Positions 16,823 through 25,775 of a stretch of DNA of 64,000 nt are shown here, piece after piece. How positions within the stretch are numbered: the first letter of the stretch is position 1; the number at the start of each line of letters is the position of its first letter. Made by a program: the position numbers and the translations under genes. Below the pieces are notes generated by a model. That model was not told where the DNA came from. It ran no database searches and worked only from the letters and a program-made list of their open reading frames with translations. This DNA is from Caproicibacterium argilliputei (GTDB lineage Bacteria; Bacillota; Clostridia; Oscillospirales; Acutalibacteraceae): the NCBI RefSeq assembly GCF_029211325.2, contig NZ_CP135996.1:434001-498000 (forward strand), given 5' to 3'.

Positions 16823-17821
16823 TTACACAGTCGGTACGGTAAAGTCCACATGGATGCGTGCATTGCTGGTCGCAGCGGAAAGGTGCTTGCTTTGCCCCGG
16901 ATAAGACCAGTCGGTGGGCAGGTTGTTCTGACCGTTGCTGGTGTGGCTGTGAATGGCGTATTCCCTGGCGTCGCCGGTCAGCAGACCTGTGATGGGGCCG
17001 TTTGACGTTTTAAAATCAAAGTCGTCGGAGGTAACCTGCTCGGCGTGCAGGGAGCCGTTGCTGGTGCGCAGCTGCAGCCGCGCGGGAAAAACGCAGTCCT
17101 TTACTGTCACTCTGCCATTCCCCGTGGTGCCGATGCAAGTCTGCGCGCGGGTACCGTAGGCTTCTAGGGTGCCGTTGGAGGTTTTCATCTGCAGAGCGTG
17201 GCAGTCCACATCCGAAACCGAAATGCGCGCGTTGCCAGTGACCAAGTTGACGCTGCCCACATCGTGCAGTGCGGAAGCCGTTATCTTGGCATTGCAGGTT
17301 TTTACAGAAATATCTCCGTGAAAGGACGCCGGTACCTGCAGCAGAATGCTGCGCGGGCTGCGAAACAGGTCGCGCCAGTGAAACAGCAGGTGCTGCATGG
17401 TGTGATTAAACGTAAAAACACCGTTTTCTTCTGTTACTGTGACAAAGTCATTTTCTCCGGGGGAAAACAGCACGCGCAGGGGGCCGTCCGGCACCGGCTG
17501 CACCTCTACACTGACATTTTGCGCGTTGACGGTAACGGCCCCAATCGGATTGCGTGCAGTGTAAGTATGCGGCCCGAACGCAGCCGGAGGCTCCGGCGCG
17601 GCGGCTGGCTGCTCCGGCTCCGGCGCCCGGTACTCCGCGCGGATTTGGGCGGCGATATCCTGCGGCGAATCAAACTCTTCAATGACGGCTTCCTCGGACT
17701 TCCCGTTTTCCACGCCGTCGCAGATTAGCTCCCGGTAGTAATCGAGCACACTGCTGCGCTCCTGTTCGCTCAAACCGGTCAGACCGGCGGCGAGCTGCTG
17801 TAAAAAGGTTTTCTGGTTCAT
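16823..17821 (-). CDS. DUF1700/DUF4097 two-domain protein
   Basis: A 332-residue protein. The first 65 residues form a helical DUF1700-like domain (SEQERSSVLDYYRELICDG), then comes a Pro/Glu-rich linker, then from about residue 100 a repetitive beta-rich DUF4097-like region with spaced NA/TSNG motifs. The family commonly follows a PadR regulator in Firmicutes and is linked to envelope-stress sensing, but its biochemical role is unknown. Its ATG overlaps the padR stop (ATGA). No membrane segment is seen, so it may be cytoplasmic. Confidence 0.75.
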   Translation of the reverse strand: MNQKTFLQQLAAGLTGLSEQERSSVLDYYRELICDGVENGKSEEAVIEEFDSPQDIAAQIRAEYRAPEPEQPAAAPEPPAAFGPHTYTARNPIGAVTVNAQNVSVEVQPVPDGPLRVLFSPGENDFVTVTEENGVFTFNHTMQHLLFHWRDLFRSPRSILLQVPASFHGDISVKTCNAKITASALHDVGSVNLVTGNARISVSDVDCHALQMKTSNGTLEAYGTRAQTCIGTTGNGRVTVKDCVFPARLQLRTSNGSLHAEQVTSDDFDFKTSNGPITGLLTGDAREYAIHSHTSNGQNNLPTDWSYPGQSKHLSAATSNARIHVDFTVPTV

Positions 17822-18129
17822 AAGTGTGCTCCCTCCACAAATGCATAGATTCGTTTCATTTCGTCAGCTTCGTCTAAAAATTCCTGCACTTTTTGCAGAC
17901 CGGGCGTTTCAATTTTGTAGTACTTACGTGTGCGGCCGTTGTGCTCCTGCTTGTAGGTGGAAACACAGCCGCTGGCTTCCAGACGGCGCAAAATCGGATA
18001 CAGGGTCGATTCTGACACCGTAATGCAGCAGGAGATGTCGCTGACAATGCGGTAGCCGTAAGACGGGCCGTGCATCAGTGCTGCGAGCACGCAGATGTCG
18101 AGGATTCCTTTTTTTCGCTGTACGTCCAT
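17818..18129 (-). CDS. PadR family transcriptional regulator
   Basis: A 103-residue winged-helix protein of the short PadR type: DICVLAALMHGPSYGYRI, then ESTLYPILRRLEASG (recognition helix region) and the wing with GRTRKYYKI. A C-terminal dimerisation helix ends in AFVEGAHL. It probably represses its own two-gene operon with the DUF1700/DUF4097 gene. GGAGG precedes the start. Confidence 0.9.
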   Translation of the reverse strand: MDVQRKKGILDICVLAALMHGPSYGYRIVSDISCCITVSESTLYPILRRLEASGCVSTYKQEHNGRTRKYYKIETPGLQKVQEFLDEADEMKRIYAFVEGAHL

Positions 18130-18243
18130 GGGTTTGCCTCCTTTTTGGGATGCGGGTTAGCGCCGAACACAATACAGATGCCGGTTTTCGATTCCATAGC
18201 GGCTGTCCTCCTTCGTATGCTGTACCTTACATAATATTATACA

Positions 18244-18290
18244 ATACATAGTATGCATTATATAGTATACGCAGGGGAGCACTCTGTCAA
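18244..18290 (-). promoter_or_regulatory. Promoter of the padR operon with repeated ATAGTAT elements
   Basis: TTGACA (18285-18290) and TACTAT (18262-18267) on the minus strand are 17 bases apart. The motif ATAGTAT occurs twice, at the -10 and just downstream (18244-18254), a plausible autoregulatory PadR operator. Confidence 0.5.
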
Positions 18291-18311
18291 GTGTTTTTTA
18301 AAATTTTGCAG

Positions 18312-18350
18312 AAAAAACGGCGCTCCTCCCCCAAAAGGCGGAAACGCCGT
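18312..18350 (-). terminator. Terminator of the membrane glycosyltransferase gene
   Basis: On the minus strand ACGGCG and CGCCGT form the outer stem of a hairpin followed by TTTTTT. Confidence 0.65.
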
Positions 18351-18361
18351 CCGTGTATGGA

Positions 18362-19600
18362 TTATGTAGTTGTATAAGTGCAGGTATCCCCTGCGTTAAA
18401 GTGCCGCCACAAATGCAGGCTCAGCCAGAGCAGGCACGCGAAGCGCAGGCATGACAGCGCTTGTGAAGAGACACCCGGCGTTTTCGGATCTAAGTACTGC
18501 ATCCACGAAAACAGGGAGACGGCGCTTTCTACCAGAAAACACAGGTGGTCGCCCCGCTGATGAGAAAACAGGGCTAGCACCAGCAAAAGCAGATCTGCCG
18601 GAAAGGCGTATCGTTCGTGCATACAAGGCAGCAGCGTGACACAGCACAAGCAGGTCCACGTTCCCACCAACAGCAGTTCATAAGGAGAGAGTCCGCCCCC
18701 GCGCTGCAGCGCAAGAGTCAGCGCGGCATACAGAGCGAGCAGAGTTACCGCAAGCAGGGCATATTTCCACTGCACAAAGGGCAGGTGTCCCAGCAGCATG
18801 CCGATGCCGGGAGAGTTTACAGATAACGAACCACAGCAGCCGAGCTGCACCAGATAGGGCCAGTAGGTCATCCAGATTGGTGTGCCGCACAGCATGGCAG
18901 GCACACAGGTCAGCACCAGCGCGGCGGGCGCCGCCAGAAAGGCGGAAAGTCGGAACCAGCGGCAGCCGGCGGCGGTAATGAGCAGCAGCGGCAGCAGAAA
19001 CACCGCCTGCATTTTAAAGGCAAAAGCCAGACCAAACATGGCACAGGCGGCAATGCTGCGGTGCCGTGCGAGAAAGAAAATGGTCAGAACCAGAAAGGTG
19101 ATGTAAATGGCATCGCACTGCGCCCAGAACGCGCTGTTGAAGAACGCTTCCGGAAACAGCAGCACGGCCGTGTAAATCAGCAGGCGGGCGCGCCGCGGAT
19201 GTGCGCAGTCCGGCCAAACCGCACTCTGTAGAAGGGCACAGCTGCACGCAAGCGCGAAGTCTGCCGTAACGGAAATGGTTTTGACAGCAGCCAGTGCCGG
19301 TACGTGCAGTGCCGTGAACGGCGTCAGCAGTGTCAGATACGCGATGGTGTAGTTGCAGTCTGCCAGTGGTTGGCGCAAGGCGGGCAGTCCACCGCCCTGC
19401 GCGATTTGCGCGTACCATTTTTCCAGATAAATCAGATAGTCGCCGCTTTGAAAGGGATACAGCGACAGCCGGACGGCAAGTGCCAGTATGGTCACAACTG
19501 CAACGGAGATGGGAAAAAGCCGGTCTTGCAGCCACTGCGACCATGCCGGCAGGCTGTCGGAAGATGCCGGCGGGTTTTGAAAAAGCGTGTGCTTCTGCAC
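18362..19600 (-). CDS. GT-C type membrane glycosyltransferase (Gpi18-like)
   Basis: About 412 residues with roughly ten membrane segments. A first extracellular loop with acidic GDYLIYLEKW is typical of GT-C enzymes, which use lipid-linked sugars. Motifs FNSAFWAQCDAIY and AFAFKMQAVFLLPLL resemble Gpi18-type mannosyltransferases. The GTG at 19600 is preferred because AGGAGG lies 7 bases upstream; the ATG two codons earlier is too close to that site. It is a single gene with its own promoter. Acceptor and sugar are unknown; it may act in cell-wall polymer or glycolipid assembly. Confidence 0.65.
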   Translation of the reverse strand: MQKHTLFQNPPASSDSLPAWSQWLQDRLFPISVAVVTILALAVRLSLYPFQSGDYLIYLEKWYAQIAQGGGLPALRQPLADCNYTIAYLTLLTPFTALHVPALAAVKTISVTADFALACSCALLQSAVWPDCAHPRRARLLIYTAVLLFPEAFFNSAFWAQCDAIYITFLVLTIFFLARHRSIAACAMFGLAFAFKMQAVFLLPLLLITAAGCRWFRLSAFLAAPAALVLTCVPAMLCGTPIWMTYWPYLVQLGCCGSLSVNSPGIGMLLGHLPFVQWKYALLAVTLLALYAALTLALQRGGGLSPYELLLVGTWTCLCCVTLLPCMHERYAFPADLLLLVLALFSHQRGDHLCFLVESAVSLFSWMQYLDPKTPGVSSQALSCLRFACLLWLSLHLWRHFNAGDTCTYTTT

Positions 19601-19639
19601 AGGCATTCCTCCTTTTGAATTTTGTTTCCGTCTGCGCAG

Positions 19640-19679
19640 AGTATACCATTTAACTGTACGAATGTCAATCATACAGTTA
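19640..19679 (-). promoter_or_regulatory. Consensus promoter overlapped by an 8-bp inverted repeat
   Basis: On the minus strand TTGACA (19663-19668) and TATACT (19640-19645) are 17 bases apart. TAACTGTA (19651-19658) and TACAGTTA (19672-19679) form a perfect inverted repeat around the -35, the layout of a repressor operator (TetR-like size). No matching regulator gene is adjacent. Confidence 0.75.
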
Positions 19680-19707
19680 ATACAGAATGCGGATTCGGAA
19701 CCGGACA

Positions 19708-19743
19708 CAGAAAAAACCGACCTGCCGAAGCAGGCCGGTTTTC
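19708..19743 (-). terminator. Terminator of glgB
   Basis: AACCGGCCTGC, TTCG loop, GCAGGTCGGTT and a T-tract on the minus strand. Confidence 0.8.
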
Positions 19744-19748
19744 CACAT

Positions 19749-21584
19749 TCAGTTGTTTGCCGGTTGAAAAATGATACCGGAGAAAGCGGGCAGATCCACG
19801 CGAATGCCCTGCCTGCCGCCCTGCAGAACAGCCTCTGCAGCCGGATTGCGGCGGTTGCTTCCGCCGAACGCGGCGTCCTCTGTATTGAAAATTTCGCGGT
19901 AGGTGCCCGCCTGCCGTACCGGCAAAAAATACGCCGGAACCGGACGTTCCGAAAAGTTCAGCGCAACGTAAAGTTCCTCGCGGTCAGGCGCCTCCAGACT
20001 GTCCCGACAAAATGCGAACACACAGCTGTCGGTATGCGTCAGATCCATCCAGACAAAGCTTTTGGGGTGGTAGTCATTTTGGTAAAGCGCGGGGTGCTGG
20101 CGATAAAATGTCTGCAGTGCCTGCACATACCGGTGAAATGCATCGTGATTGGGGTAAGTCAGCAGGTTCCAGCCGAGCGCGGCCTTTTCATCCCACTCCT
20201 TAAACTCCGCCAATTCGTTGCCCATGAAGTTGAGCTTTTTGCCCGGATGCGTGAACATATACAGCCACAGCAGGCGCAGCTGCGGGAATTTTTCCTCATA
20301 GGAGCCGAAAATCTTGTCAATGATGGTATGTTTGCCGTGTACGACTTCGTCATGCGAAAGCGGCAGCAAGAAAATATCGCGGTGAAAGTAGCTCATGGAA
20401 AAGGTGAGACTGTCAGCGGCGAGCCGCCGCTCCGTCGGAGATTTCTGCAGGTAAGCCAGCGTGTCATTCATCCAGCCGAGGTCCCATTTGTAGTCGAATC
20501 CAAGCCCGCCGTACTGCACCGGCGCGGTCACCTTCAGGTAGTTGGTCGAGTCCTCAGCAATCAGCATGGCACCGGGGTGGCGCGCCTGAAGCGCATAGTT
20601 GGTGCTGCGCAAAAACCAAACGCCGGCGTCGCTGACACCGCGGTTTTCGTCACCGCAGGTGTACAGAATCCGCGAAACGGCATCATAGCGCAGACCGTCA
20701 AAGTGGTAGTACGTCAGCCAGAAGTCGGCAGCAGACTTTAAGAAGCTGAGCACGTGCGGTTTTGCAAAGTCGAAAAAGACAGTGCCCCATTCGCTGTCCC
20801 GCAGCGCGGGCTCGTCGCTTTCGTAAAGGAATGTGCCGTCAAATTTGCTCAGGGCGTAGTCATCGCGGATGAAGTGTGCAGGCACAAAGTCCATGATAGT
20901 GCCGATGCCCTCCTGATGGCAGCAGTCGATGAAGTGCATCAGCTGGCGGGGAGCGCCGTAGCGGCTGGTGGGTGCAAAGTACCCGGCGGTTTGGTAGCCC
21001 CACGAAGCGTCCAGTGGATGCTCTGTGAGGGGCAGCAGCTCGATATGCGTAAATCCCTGCTGCTTTACATACGGAAGCAGGGTGTCAATCAGTTCTTCAT
21101 AGGAGTAGAAGCGGTCGGCATCCTTCTGCTCCTCCTTGATGCGCCAGGAGCCAGCGTGCACTTCATAAATGGAAAGCGGGCGATTGTAGTTTTTGTCACG
21201 GGACGCCATCCACGCCTGGTCAGTCCAGGTGAAGCCGTCTAAAAAGCAGATGCGGCTGGCGGTGGCGGGGCGCAGTTCCGCAGAAAAAGCGAACGGATCG
21301 GCGCGGTCATGCAGGCCGTCGGCGGTCTGCACCCGGTATTTGTACATCTGTCCTTCCTGCGCGCCTGCCGCGAAAAGTGTCCAGAACCCCGCCGGCGTGC
21401 GGTCCATCTGCCAGGCATTCCAGCTGGAAAATTCGCCGATCAGAAACACGTTGCGGGCACCGGGCGCATAAACGGTGAAACGCACGCCGTCCTGGTCAAA
21501 TTCAGCGGCTTTGTGCGCACCAAGGACCAGGTAAGCTTCGCAGCTTTGTCCCTGCAGGTATTCCCGTAAAATTTTTTCGTCCAT
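19749..21584 (-). CDS. glgB: 1,4-alpha-glucan branching enzyme
   Basis: A 611-residue GH13 enzyme that makes alpha-1,6 branches in glycogen. An N-terminal CBM48 domain (residues about 25-110, with FLIGEFSSWN) precedes the catalytic barrel. The nucleophile Asp is in DGLRYDAVSR and the acid Glu in LIAEDSTN; LSHDEVVHGK is the fourth conserved region. Length is typical of branching enzymes without an extra N-terminal domain. No other glycogen gene is adjacent, so the gene stands alone. Confidence 0.92.
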   Translation of the reverse strand: MDEKILREYLQGQSCEAYLVLGAHKAAEFDQDGVRFTVYAPGARNVFLIGEFSSWNAWQMDRTPAGFWTLFAAGAQEGQMYKYRVQTADGLHDRADPFAFSAELRPATASRICFLDGFTWTDQAWMASRDKNYNRPLSIYEVHAGSWRIKEEQKDADRFYSYEELIDTLLPYVKQQGFTHIELLPLTEHPLDASWGYQTAGYFAPTSRYGAPRQLMHFIDCCHQEGIGTIMDFVPAHFIRDDYALSKFDGTFLYESDEPALRDSEWGTVFFDFAKPHVLSFLKSAADFWLTYYHFDGLRYDAVSRILYTCGDENRGVSDAGVWFLRSTNYALQARHPGAMLIAEDSTNYLKVTAPVQYGGLGFDYKWDLGWMNDTLAYLQKSPTERRLAADSLTFSMSYFHRDIFLLPLSHDEVVHGKHTIIDKIFGSYEEKFPQLRLLWLYMFTHPGKKLNFMGNELAEFKEWDEKAALGWNLLTYPNHDAFHRYVQALQTFYRQHPALYQNDYHPKSFVWMDLTHTDSCVFAFCRDSLEAPDREELYVALNFSERPVPAYFLPVRQAGTYREIFNTEDAAFGGSNRRNPAAEAVLQGGRQGIRVDLPAFSGIIFQPANN

Positions 21585-21710
21585 AACAAAAGCCCTCTTT
21601 TCGTTTCGGCATTTCTACAAAACAAAAGGACCGGATGAAAAACAGTTTTGTAGATTCTGTAACCATTATAAACGAAAAGAGGGCGAAAATCTATTCTTTT
21701 TTCTGTGCGG

Positions 21711-22538
21711 TCAGGCGTGGGTTTCCACACCGGGCAAAACGAGTTTCTGCACCGCGTAAGCCACGCCGTCCTCGTCATTGGTTCGCGTGACAAAGTCCGC
21801 GTCGTTTTTGACCACCTGCTGGGCATTGCCCATAGCCACCCCCATGCCGGCGAAGCGCACCATGGACTGGTCATTGAAGCCGTCACCAAATGCAATTAAA
21901 GCGCTGCGGGTCAGCCCCAGCCGACCGAGCAGGACCGCAAGCGCCTGTGCTTTGTCGACGTTGTTGGGCATGACCTCCAGATAGTACGGTTCACTGCAGT
22001 AAATGCTGCAGGTCGGAAACTCCCGCCGCAGGGACGGCAGCAGCTTTTCAATGTAGGCAGGGTCACCAGGAAACAGGAATTTATTGACGTGAAAGTCAAT
22101 GCGCGGCAGGATATTCGGTACCTCTTCCACCGGCATATGATTGATGAAAGCGTCGCCTCGCACATAGTTGTTGTCTGCAGTTTCGGTAATAATCGTGTCG
22201 CTGCTGTAAATAATGACGGCAAGCGGATGTTTTTTGTTCAGCCCGCACAGCCGCGGCAGAAGTTCTTTCGGCAGGTAGCGCTCATACAGGGTTTCGCCGG
22301 TTTTACAGGAAACGATTTTACCGCCGTTAAAAGAGATGATATAGCCGTCGCTTTGATCCAATTCCAGCTCGCGCGCGAGTGGCAGCACCCCTGCGGTCGG
22401 TCTGCCGGAAACCAGCGCGATGCGGATGCCGGCGTGCTGAGCGTGCAGCAGAACTTCACGGGTGGCCGGGCTGATTTTTTTCTGTGAGTTTGTCAGTGTA
22501 CCGTCAAGATCCAGTGCAATGAGTTTGTAATCCTCCAT
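21711..22538 (-). CDS. Cof-type HAD phosphatase
   Basis: A 275-residue HAD hydrolase with motif I DLDGTLT (residues 8-14), motif II SGRPT, and motif IV GDGFND, in the Cof/YidA subgroup with a C2-type cap. Such enzymes dephosphorylate sugar phosphates or flavin precursors; the substrate cannot be told. GGGAGG lies before the ATG at 22538; an upstream in-frame start at 22586 lacks a site. Confidence 0.88.
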   Translation of the reverse strand: MEDYKLIALDLDGTLTNSQKKISPATREVLLHAQHAGIRIALVSGRPTAGVLPLARELELDQSDGYIISFNGGKIVSCKTGETLYERYLPKELLPRLCGLNKKHPLAVIIYSSDTIITETADNNYVRGDAFINHMPVEEVPNILPRIDFHVNKFLFPGDPAYIEKLLPSLRREFPTCSIYCSEPYYLEVMPNNVDKAQALAVLLGRLGLTRSALIAFGDGFNDQSMVRFAGMGVAMGNAQQVVKNDADFVTRTNDEDGVAYAVQKLVLPGVETHA

Positions 22539-22701
22539 GAGAATACCTCCCGGCTCAAAATTCCGTTTGTGCACCTTTCTGCACAAACGAAGCTATTCTT
22601 TATTGTACACGTTTTTGTGCGCCGGTGCAATTGACAGGGCAGAGAACGTTTGCCGCAGCGTGCTCAATTTTTGTGAAAAAGGCGCGAAAAAGCCGACGTA
22701 C

Positions 22702-22730
22702 TTGCGCTTTTTTGCGCTGACCGATATAAT
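22702..22730 (+). promoter_or_regulatory. Promoter of the HAD phosphatase gene
   Basis: TTGCGC and TATAAT separated by 17 bases. Its position supports the TTG start at 22783 rather than upstream ATG codons. Confidence 0.55.
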
Positions 22731-22782
22731 GGTGGTACAAAAGCGCGCGGCTTTTGGAAGAAAGGCAGAGGGGGAACACAGT

Positions 22783-23451
22783 TTGCGGTTACGCTACAAA
22801 ACAGTTTTGTTTGACTTTGACGGTACCATCTGCGCCTCCGGCGAGGGCATTATGCATTGTGCGGCGCTGGCGCTGCAAGAAATGGGAGTGCCGGTGCCGC
22901 CGCGGGAAACCCTGCGCCGGTTCATCGGCCCGCCTGCGGAGGATTGCTACCAAAATTTTTGCGGCATGACGCCGGAGCAGGCGGTTGAGGCGGTGCGCCG
23001 CTTTCGGGTGCATTATGACTCGACTGGCTGGCTGAAAACGGAAATGTATCCGGGCGTTCCGGAGTTGCTGCGGGATCTGCGCGCAGCCGGTGCGGTGGTC
23101 TGCACCGCTTCATCCAAGCCTTTTATGATGGTGGAGCGGTTGCTTCAGCATTTTGGGGTGGAGCAGCTGTTCAGCCAGCTCTGCGCGGCAGACAACGACG
23201 GCGGCAATGCCGCGAAAGCCCAGGTCATCCGCAAGGCGATGGCGCTGTGCGGTACCAATAGCCTGACAGATACGGTCATGATTGGGGATACCCATTATGA
23301 CGCAGAGGGCGCGGCGGAAGTGGGGCTGCCGTTTGTCGGGGCGGCTTACGGATACGGCGGCAAGGAAGACCTGAAAGCCGGCGGCGCGGTTTGCTTCGCG
23401 GATTCACCGGCGGATTTGCGCCGTTATCTCTTTATAAAAGAGCCATCATAA
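22783..23451 (+). CDS. HAD phosphatase, phosphoglycolate-phosphatase-like
   Basis: About 222 residues with motif I DFDGTICASGEG, motif II TASSKP and motif IV MIGDTHYDAEGA, a Gph/PGMB-type HAD with a helical cap. A TTG start is chosen: AGAGGGGG lies 7 bases upstream and the promoter overlaps the alternative ATG at 22730. Substrate is probably a small phosphate ester. Confidence 0.82.
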   Translation: MRLRYKTVLFDFDGTICASGEGIMHCAALALQEMGVPVPPRETLRRFIGPPAEDCYQNFCGMTPEQAVEAVRRFRVHYDSTGWLKTEMYPGVPELLRDLRAAGAVVCTASSKPFMMVERLLQHFGVEQLFSQLCAADNDGGNAAKAQVIRKAMALCGTNSLTDTVMIGDTHYDAEGAAEVGLPFVGAAYGYGGKEDLKAGGAVCFADSPADLRRYLFIKEPS

Positions 23452-23453
23452 AC

Positions 23454-23494
23454 AAGGCGCCGGAATTCCGTTTTCAAGGATTCCGGCGCCTTTT
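23454..23494 (+). terminator. Terminator after the HAD gene
   Basis: AAGGCGCCGGAATCC-type stem: AAGGCGCCGGAATTCC pairs with GGATTCCGGCGCCTT, followed by TT. It can also serve the minus-strand gene that ends at 23503. Confidence 0.75.
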
Positions 23495-23502
23495 GCGGCG
23501 TT

Positions 23503-23796
23503 TCAGTTGTGCCGAAGCAAGAAAAAACAGCGTGCACTGCAAAGTGCCGCGCCCCCTGCAAAAAGCAGGGTTACCACAGTGAGCAGAACGTCAATCTGCA
23601 CACCGGCTCGCAGCCGGCTGAATAGGTCAACTGCCCAAAGGACAGCCAGCACAGCGGCAAGCAGAAGGCAGGCAATTGCTGTGCGTTGGTAACCGCCGCG
23701 CGGCGCAGGGTTGCTTTTTGCAGCATGACGGCCGGCAAGGTGGGCGAGAAACGCGTCAAGCGGTTCGAGTAATTTAGTTTGCATATTTTTCTGCAT
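23503..23796 (-). CDS. Small membrane protein downstream of ndk
   Basis: About 97 residues with two membrane segments (TAIACLLLAAVLAVLWAV and VLLTVVTLLFAGGAAL) separated by a short basic loop. Not recognised. It overlaps the end of ndk by about 23 bases; GGAGAG before the ATG at 23796 makes that start likelier than the ATG at 23784. Coupled to ndk, but no functional link is known. Confidence 0.55.
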   Translation of the reverse strand: MQKNMQTKLLEPLDAFLAHLAGRHAAKSNPAPRGGYQRTAIACLLLAAVLAVLWAVDLFSRLRAGVQIDVLLTVVTLLFAGGAALCSARCFFLLRHN

Positions 23797-24244
23797 AGGA
23801 CTCTCCAAACCAAAGGGCAATTTCCCGGCGAACAGCTTCCGGGCTGTCGCTGGCGTGAATCAAGTTTTGGCAGCTGCGGCTTTCCGCGGCGGATTTTGCG
23901 AAGCTGTCGATGCCGAAATCTCCGCGGATGGTACCCTTTTGTGCCTCCGCCGGATTGGTGGCACCGACCACGCTGCGGATGCGCTCGATGATGTCGGCGT
24001 GTTCTGATTTGACGATGATGGGGATCACATAGCGGTTGGTGAAAAAGTCCGCGTATTTCCGCTCAAAGTCGTGCCCCATTTTGGCAATGGCCTGTGCGTA
24101 GTGTTTCAGCAGGGTGCCTGTTTTCACCTTTTGACAGTCTATCAATTCCAGCTCGATGTCGGCTTCTTTTAGGTAGCTGAGAATCGGTACGGTCAATCCC
24201 CGCTCTACGGCGTCCGGTTTGAGCATGATAAAACTGTAATACAT
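23774..24244 (-). CDS. ndk: Nucleoside diphosphate kinase
   Basis: 156 residues; it moves phosphate from NTPs to NDPs through a phosphohistidine. His130 lies in NLIHASDS, the family signature, and KPDAVERG is the N-terminal substrate motif. Slightly longer than many bacterial Ndk because of a segment around DFFTNRYVIPIIVKSEHA. GGAGG precedes the ATG at 24244. Confidence 0.93.
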   Translation of the reverse strand: MYYSFIMLKPDAVERGLTVPILSYLKEADIELELIDCQKVKTGTLLKHYAQAIAKMGHDFERKYADFFTNRYVIPIIVKSEHADIIERIRSVVGATNPAEAQKGTIRGDFGIDSFAKSAAESRSCQNLIHASDSPEAVRREIALWFGESYAEKYAN

Positions 24245-24399
24245 ACAAATCCTCCTGATTCTGTTCCGCGTGAATTTCTCTCTTTTTATTATATAACAAG
24301 CGGCCGCGGAATAACAGGGGAAGCGTGTAAGAAATTTGCTAACCGTAATTTTTCTAAATCTTTTCCACAAAGAAAAAGAAAAAAGGGAAAAGTGTCAAG

Positions 24400-24894
24400 C
24401 TAAGCGTTATGCAAAACGAGGTCTGCCGTTGTGCCGCCGGTCAGCTTTAAAAGGTCCTGAATCGAAAGCTCGACCTGCGTGCCGATTTTTCCGCCGCTGA
24501 CGAAAATGGTGCCGAACTGCAGAGCGCTTTCGTCAAACACCGTTGTGAACTGCTTTTTCATGCCCACAGGGGAGCAGCCGCCGCGGATGTAGCCGGTGAC
24601 TTTGTTAATATCCTTGACGTGAATCATTTCGACACTTTTCGCGCCGACACTGCGCGCGGCAGCTTTCAAGTTTAGTTCCGCCGCCACCGGCACCGCAAAA
24701 ACGTAGTAGGCGCGGTCGGCACCCTGCGTAACCAGTGTTTTAAAAACCTGCGGCAGGGGCTGTCCCAGTTTCTGTGCAACCGCAATGCCGTCGATTTTTC
24801 CATCCTCATGCGCGTAAAAATGCGGGGTATAGGCAATGTGTTCCTTGTCTAAAATCCGCATGACGTTTGTTTTTTCGTCTTTCTTTTTTGCCAT
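24400..24894 (-). CDS. ybaK: Cys-tRNA(Pro)/Cys-tRNA(Cys) deacylase, YbaK family
   Basis: 164 residues of the YbaK/ProRS-insertion fold, which removes mischarged cysteine from tRNA-Pro. Lys in FKTLV and the GGCSPVGMKK stretch match the active-site region. GGAGGG lies upstream of ATG 24894. A stand-alone gene between ndk and the HD-GYP gene. Confidence 0.88.
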   Translation of the reverse strand: MAKKKDEKTNVMRILDKEHIAYTPHFYAHEDGKIDGIAVAQKLGQPLPQVFKTLVTQGADRAYYVFAVPVAAELNLKAAARSVGAKSVEMIHVKDINKVTGYIRGGCSPVGMKKQFTTVFDESALQFGTIFVSGGKIGTQVELSIQDLLKLTGGTTADLVLHNA

Positions 24895-25055
24895 GGTAAA
24901 AACCCTCCTGTCGGCTCCATTATACGACGCAGCACACCTGCTGTAAACAGCGGCAGGCGGAAAACCGCCGCAACCGGCAGTTGACACGCGCAGAATCTGC
25001 AAATTGCAAGGGCAGACTGCTTGCTTTTTGGCTGCGGCGGAGACAGGATACGGGG

Positions 25056-25688
25056 TCATCCGCCCAAAGCCTCGCGCTGGGCGCGAAATACTTCCGCATG
25101 GTCTAAAAAAATGCGGGCTAAAGCCGGGTCAAACTGCACGCCTGCGTTTGTTTCGATTTCGCGGCAGGCGAATGCGTGGCTGTGCGCTTTGCGGTAAACC
25201 CGGCTGCTGGTAATGGCATCGTAAACGTCACAGAGGGAGGTGACGCGCGCGGCAAACGGAATTTGCTTGCCGCTGAGCCCATAGGGGTAGCCCTGCCCGT
25301 TCCACCACTCGTGGTGAAAAACCGCACACGCGCGCGCCGTCTGGAAAAGCGGCTCCGGCATTCCGCACAGGATGTCCTGCCGCATCAGGGCAAACATCTT
25401 TTCTGCGTACAGGGGGTGCCTGCGGACTTCCTGAAGCTGGGCAGGCGTCAGCTTTTCGGCTTTCAGCAGAAGCGCGCGGGGAACCCATGCCTTTCCAATG
25501 TCGTGAAAATAGGCGGCGCTGCCCAAACGGGACAGTTCATCAGCCGGGCAGCCTGTTTTGGCGCTGCGCAAAGTCTCTGCCAATGCGGCGGTATACAGCT
25601 TTACATGGGCGGAATGCAGCCGTTGTTCCTTGGGCAAAGACTGCATCCATCTGCTGATTTCAGAATCGCCGTTTAAGGGATTTGGCAC
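25056..25688 (-). CDS. HD-GYP domain protein (probable c-di-GMP phosphodiesterase)
   Basis: About 210 residues made almost only of an HD-GYP domain: the metal motif HDIGK at about residues 62-66, HHEWWNGQGYPYGL containing GYP, and a later D in SLCDVYDAI. The family hydrolyses cyclic di-GMP. The GTG at 25688 is chosen since AAAGGAG lies 10 bases upstream. No receiver or sensor domain is attached. It lies just downstream of a chemoreceptor gene on the same strand, so a signalling link is possible. Confidence 0.82.
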   Translation of the reverse strand: MPNPLNGDSEISRWMQSLPKEQRLHSAHVKLYTAALAETLRSAKTGCPADELSRLGSAAYFHDIGKAWVPRALLLKAEKLTPAQLQEVRRHPLYAEKMFALMRQDILCGMPEPLFQTARACAVFHHEWWNGQGYPYGLSGKQIPFAARVTSLCDVYDAITSSRVYRKAHSHAFACREIETNAGVQFDPALARIFLDHAEVFRAQREALGG

Positions 25689-25775
25689 GGTTCCATTCTC
25701 CTTTCCGAAAGTGCGGTGCAAATGAGAGACGCAGGCTGCCGAATGGAGGCAACCTGCGCCTTTTGCAGAACGCTG

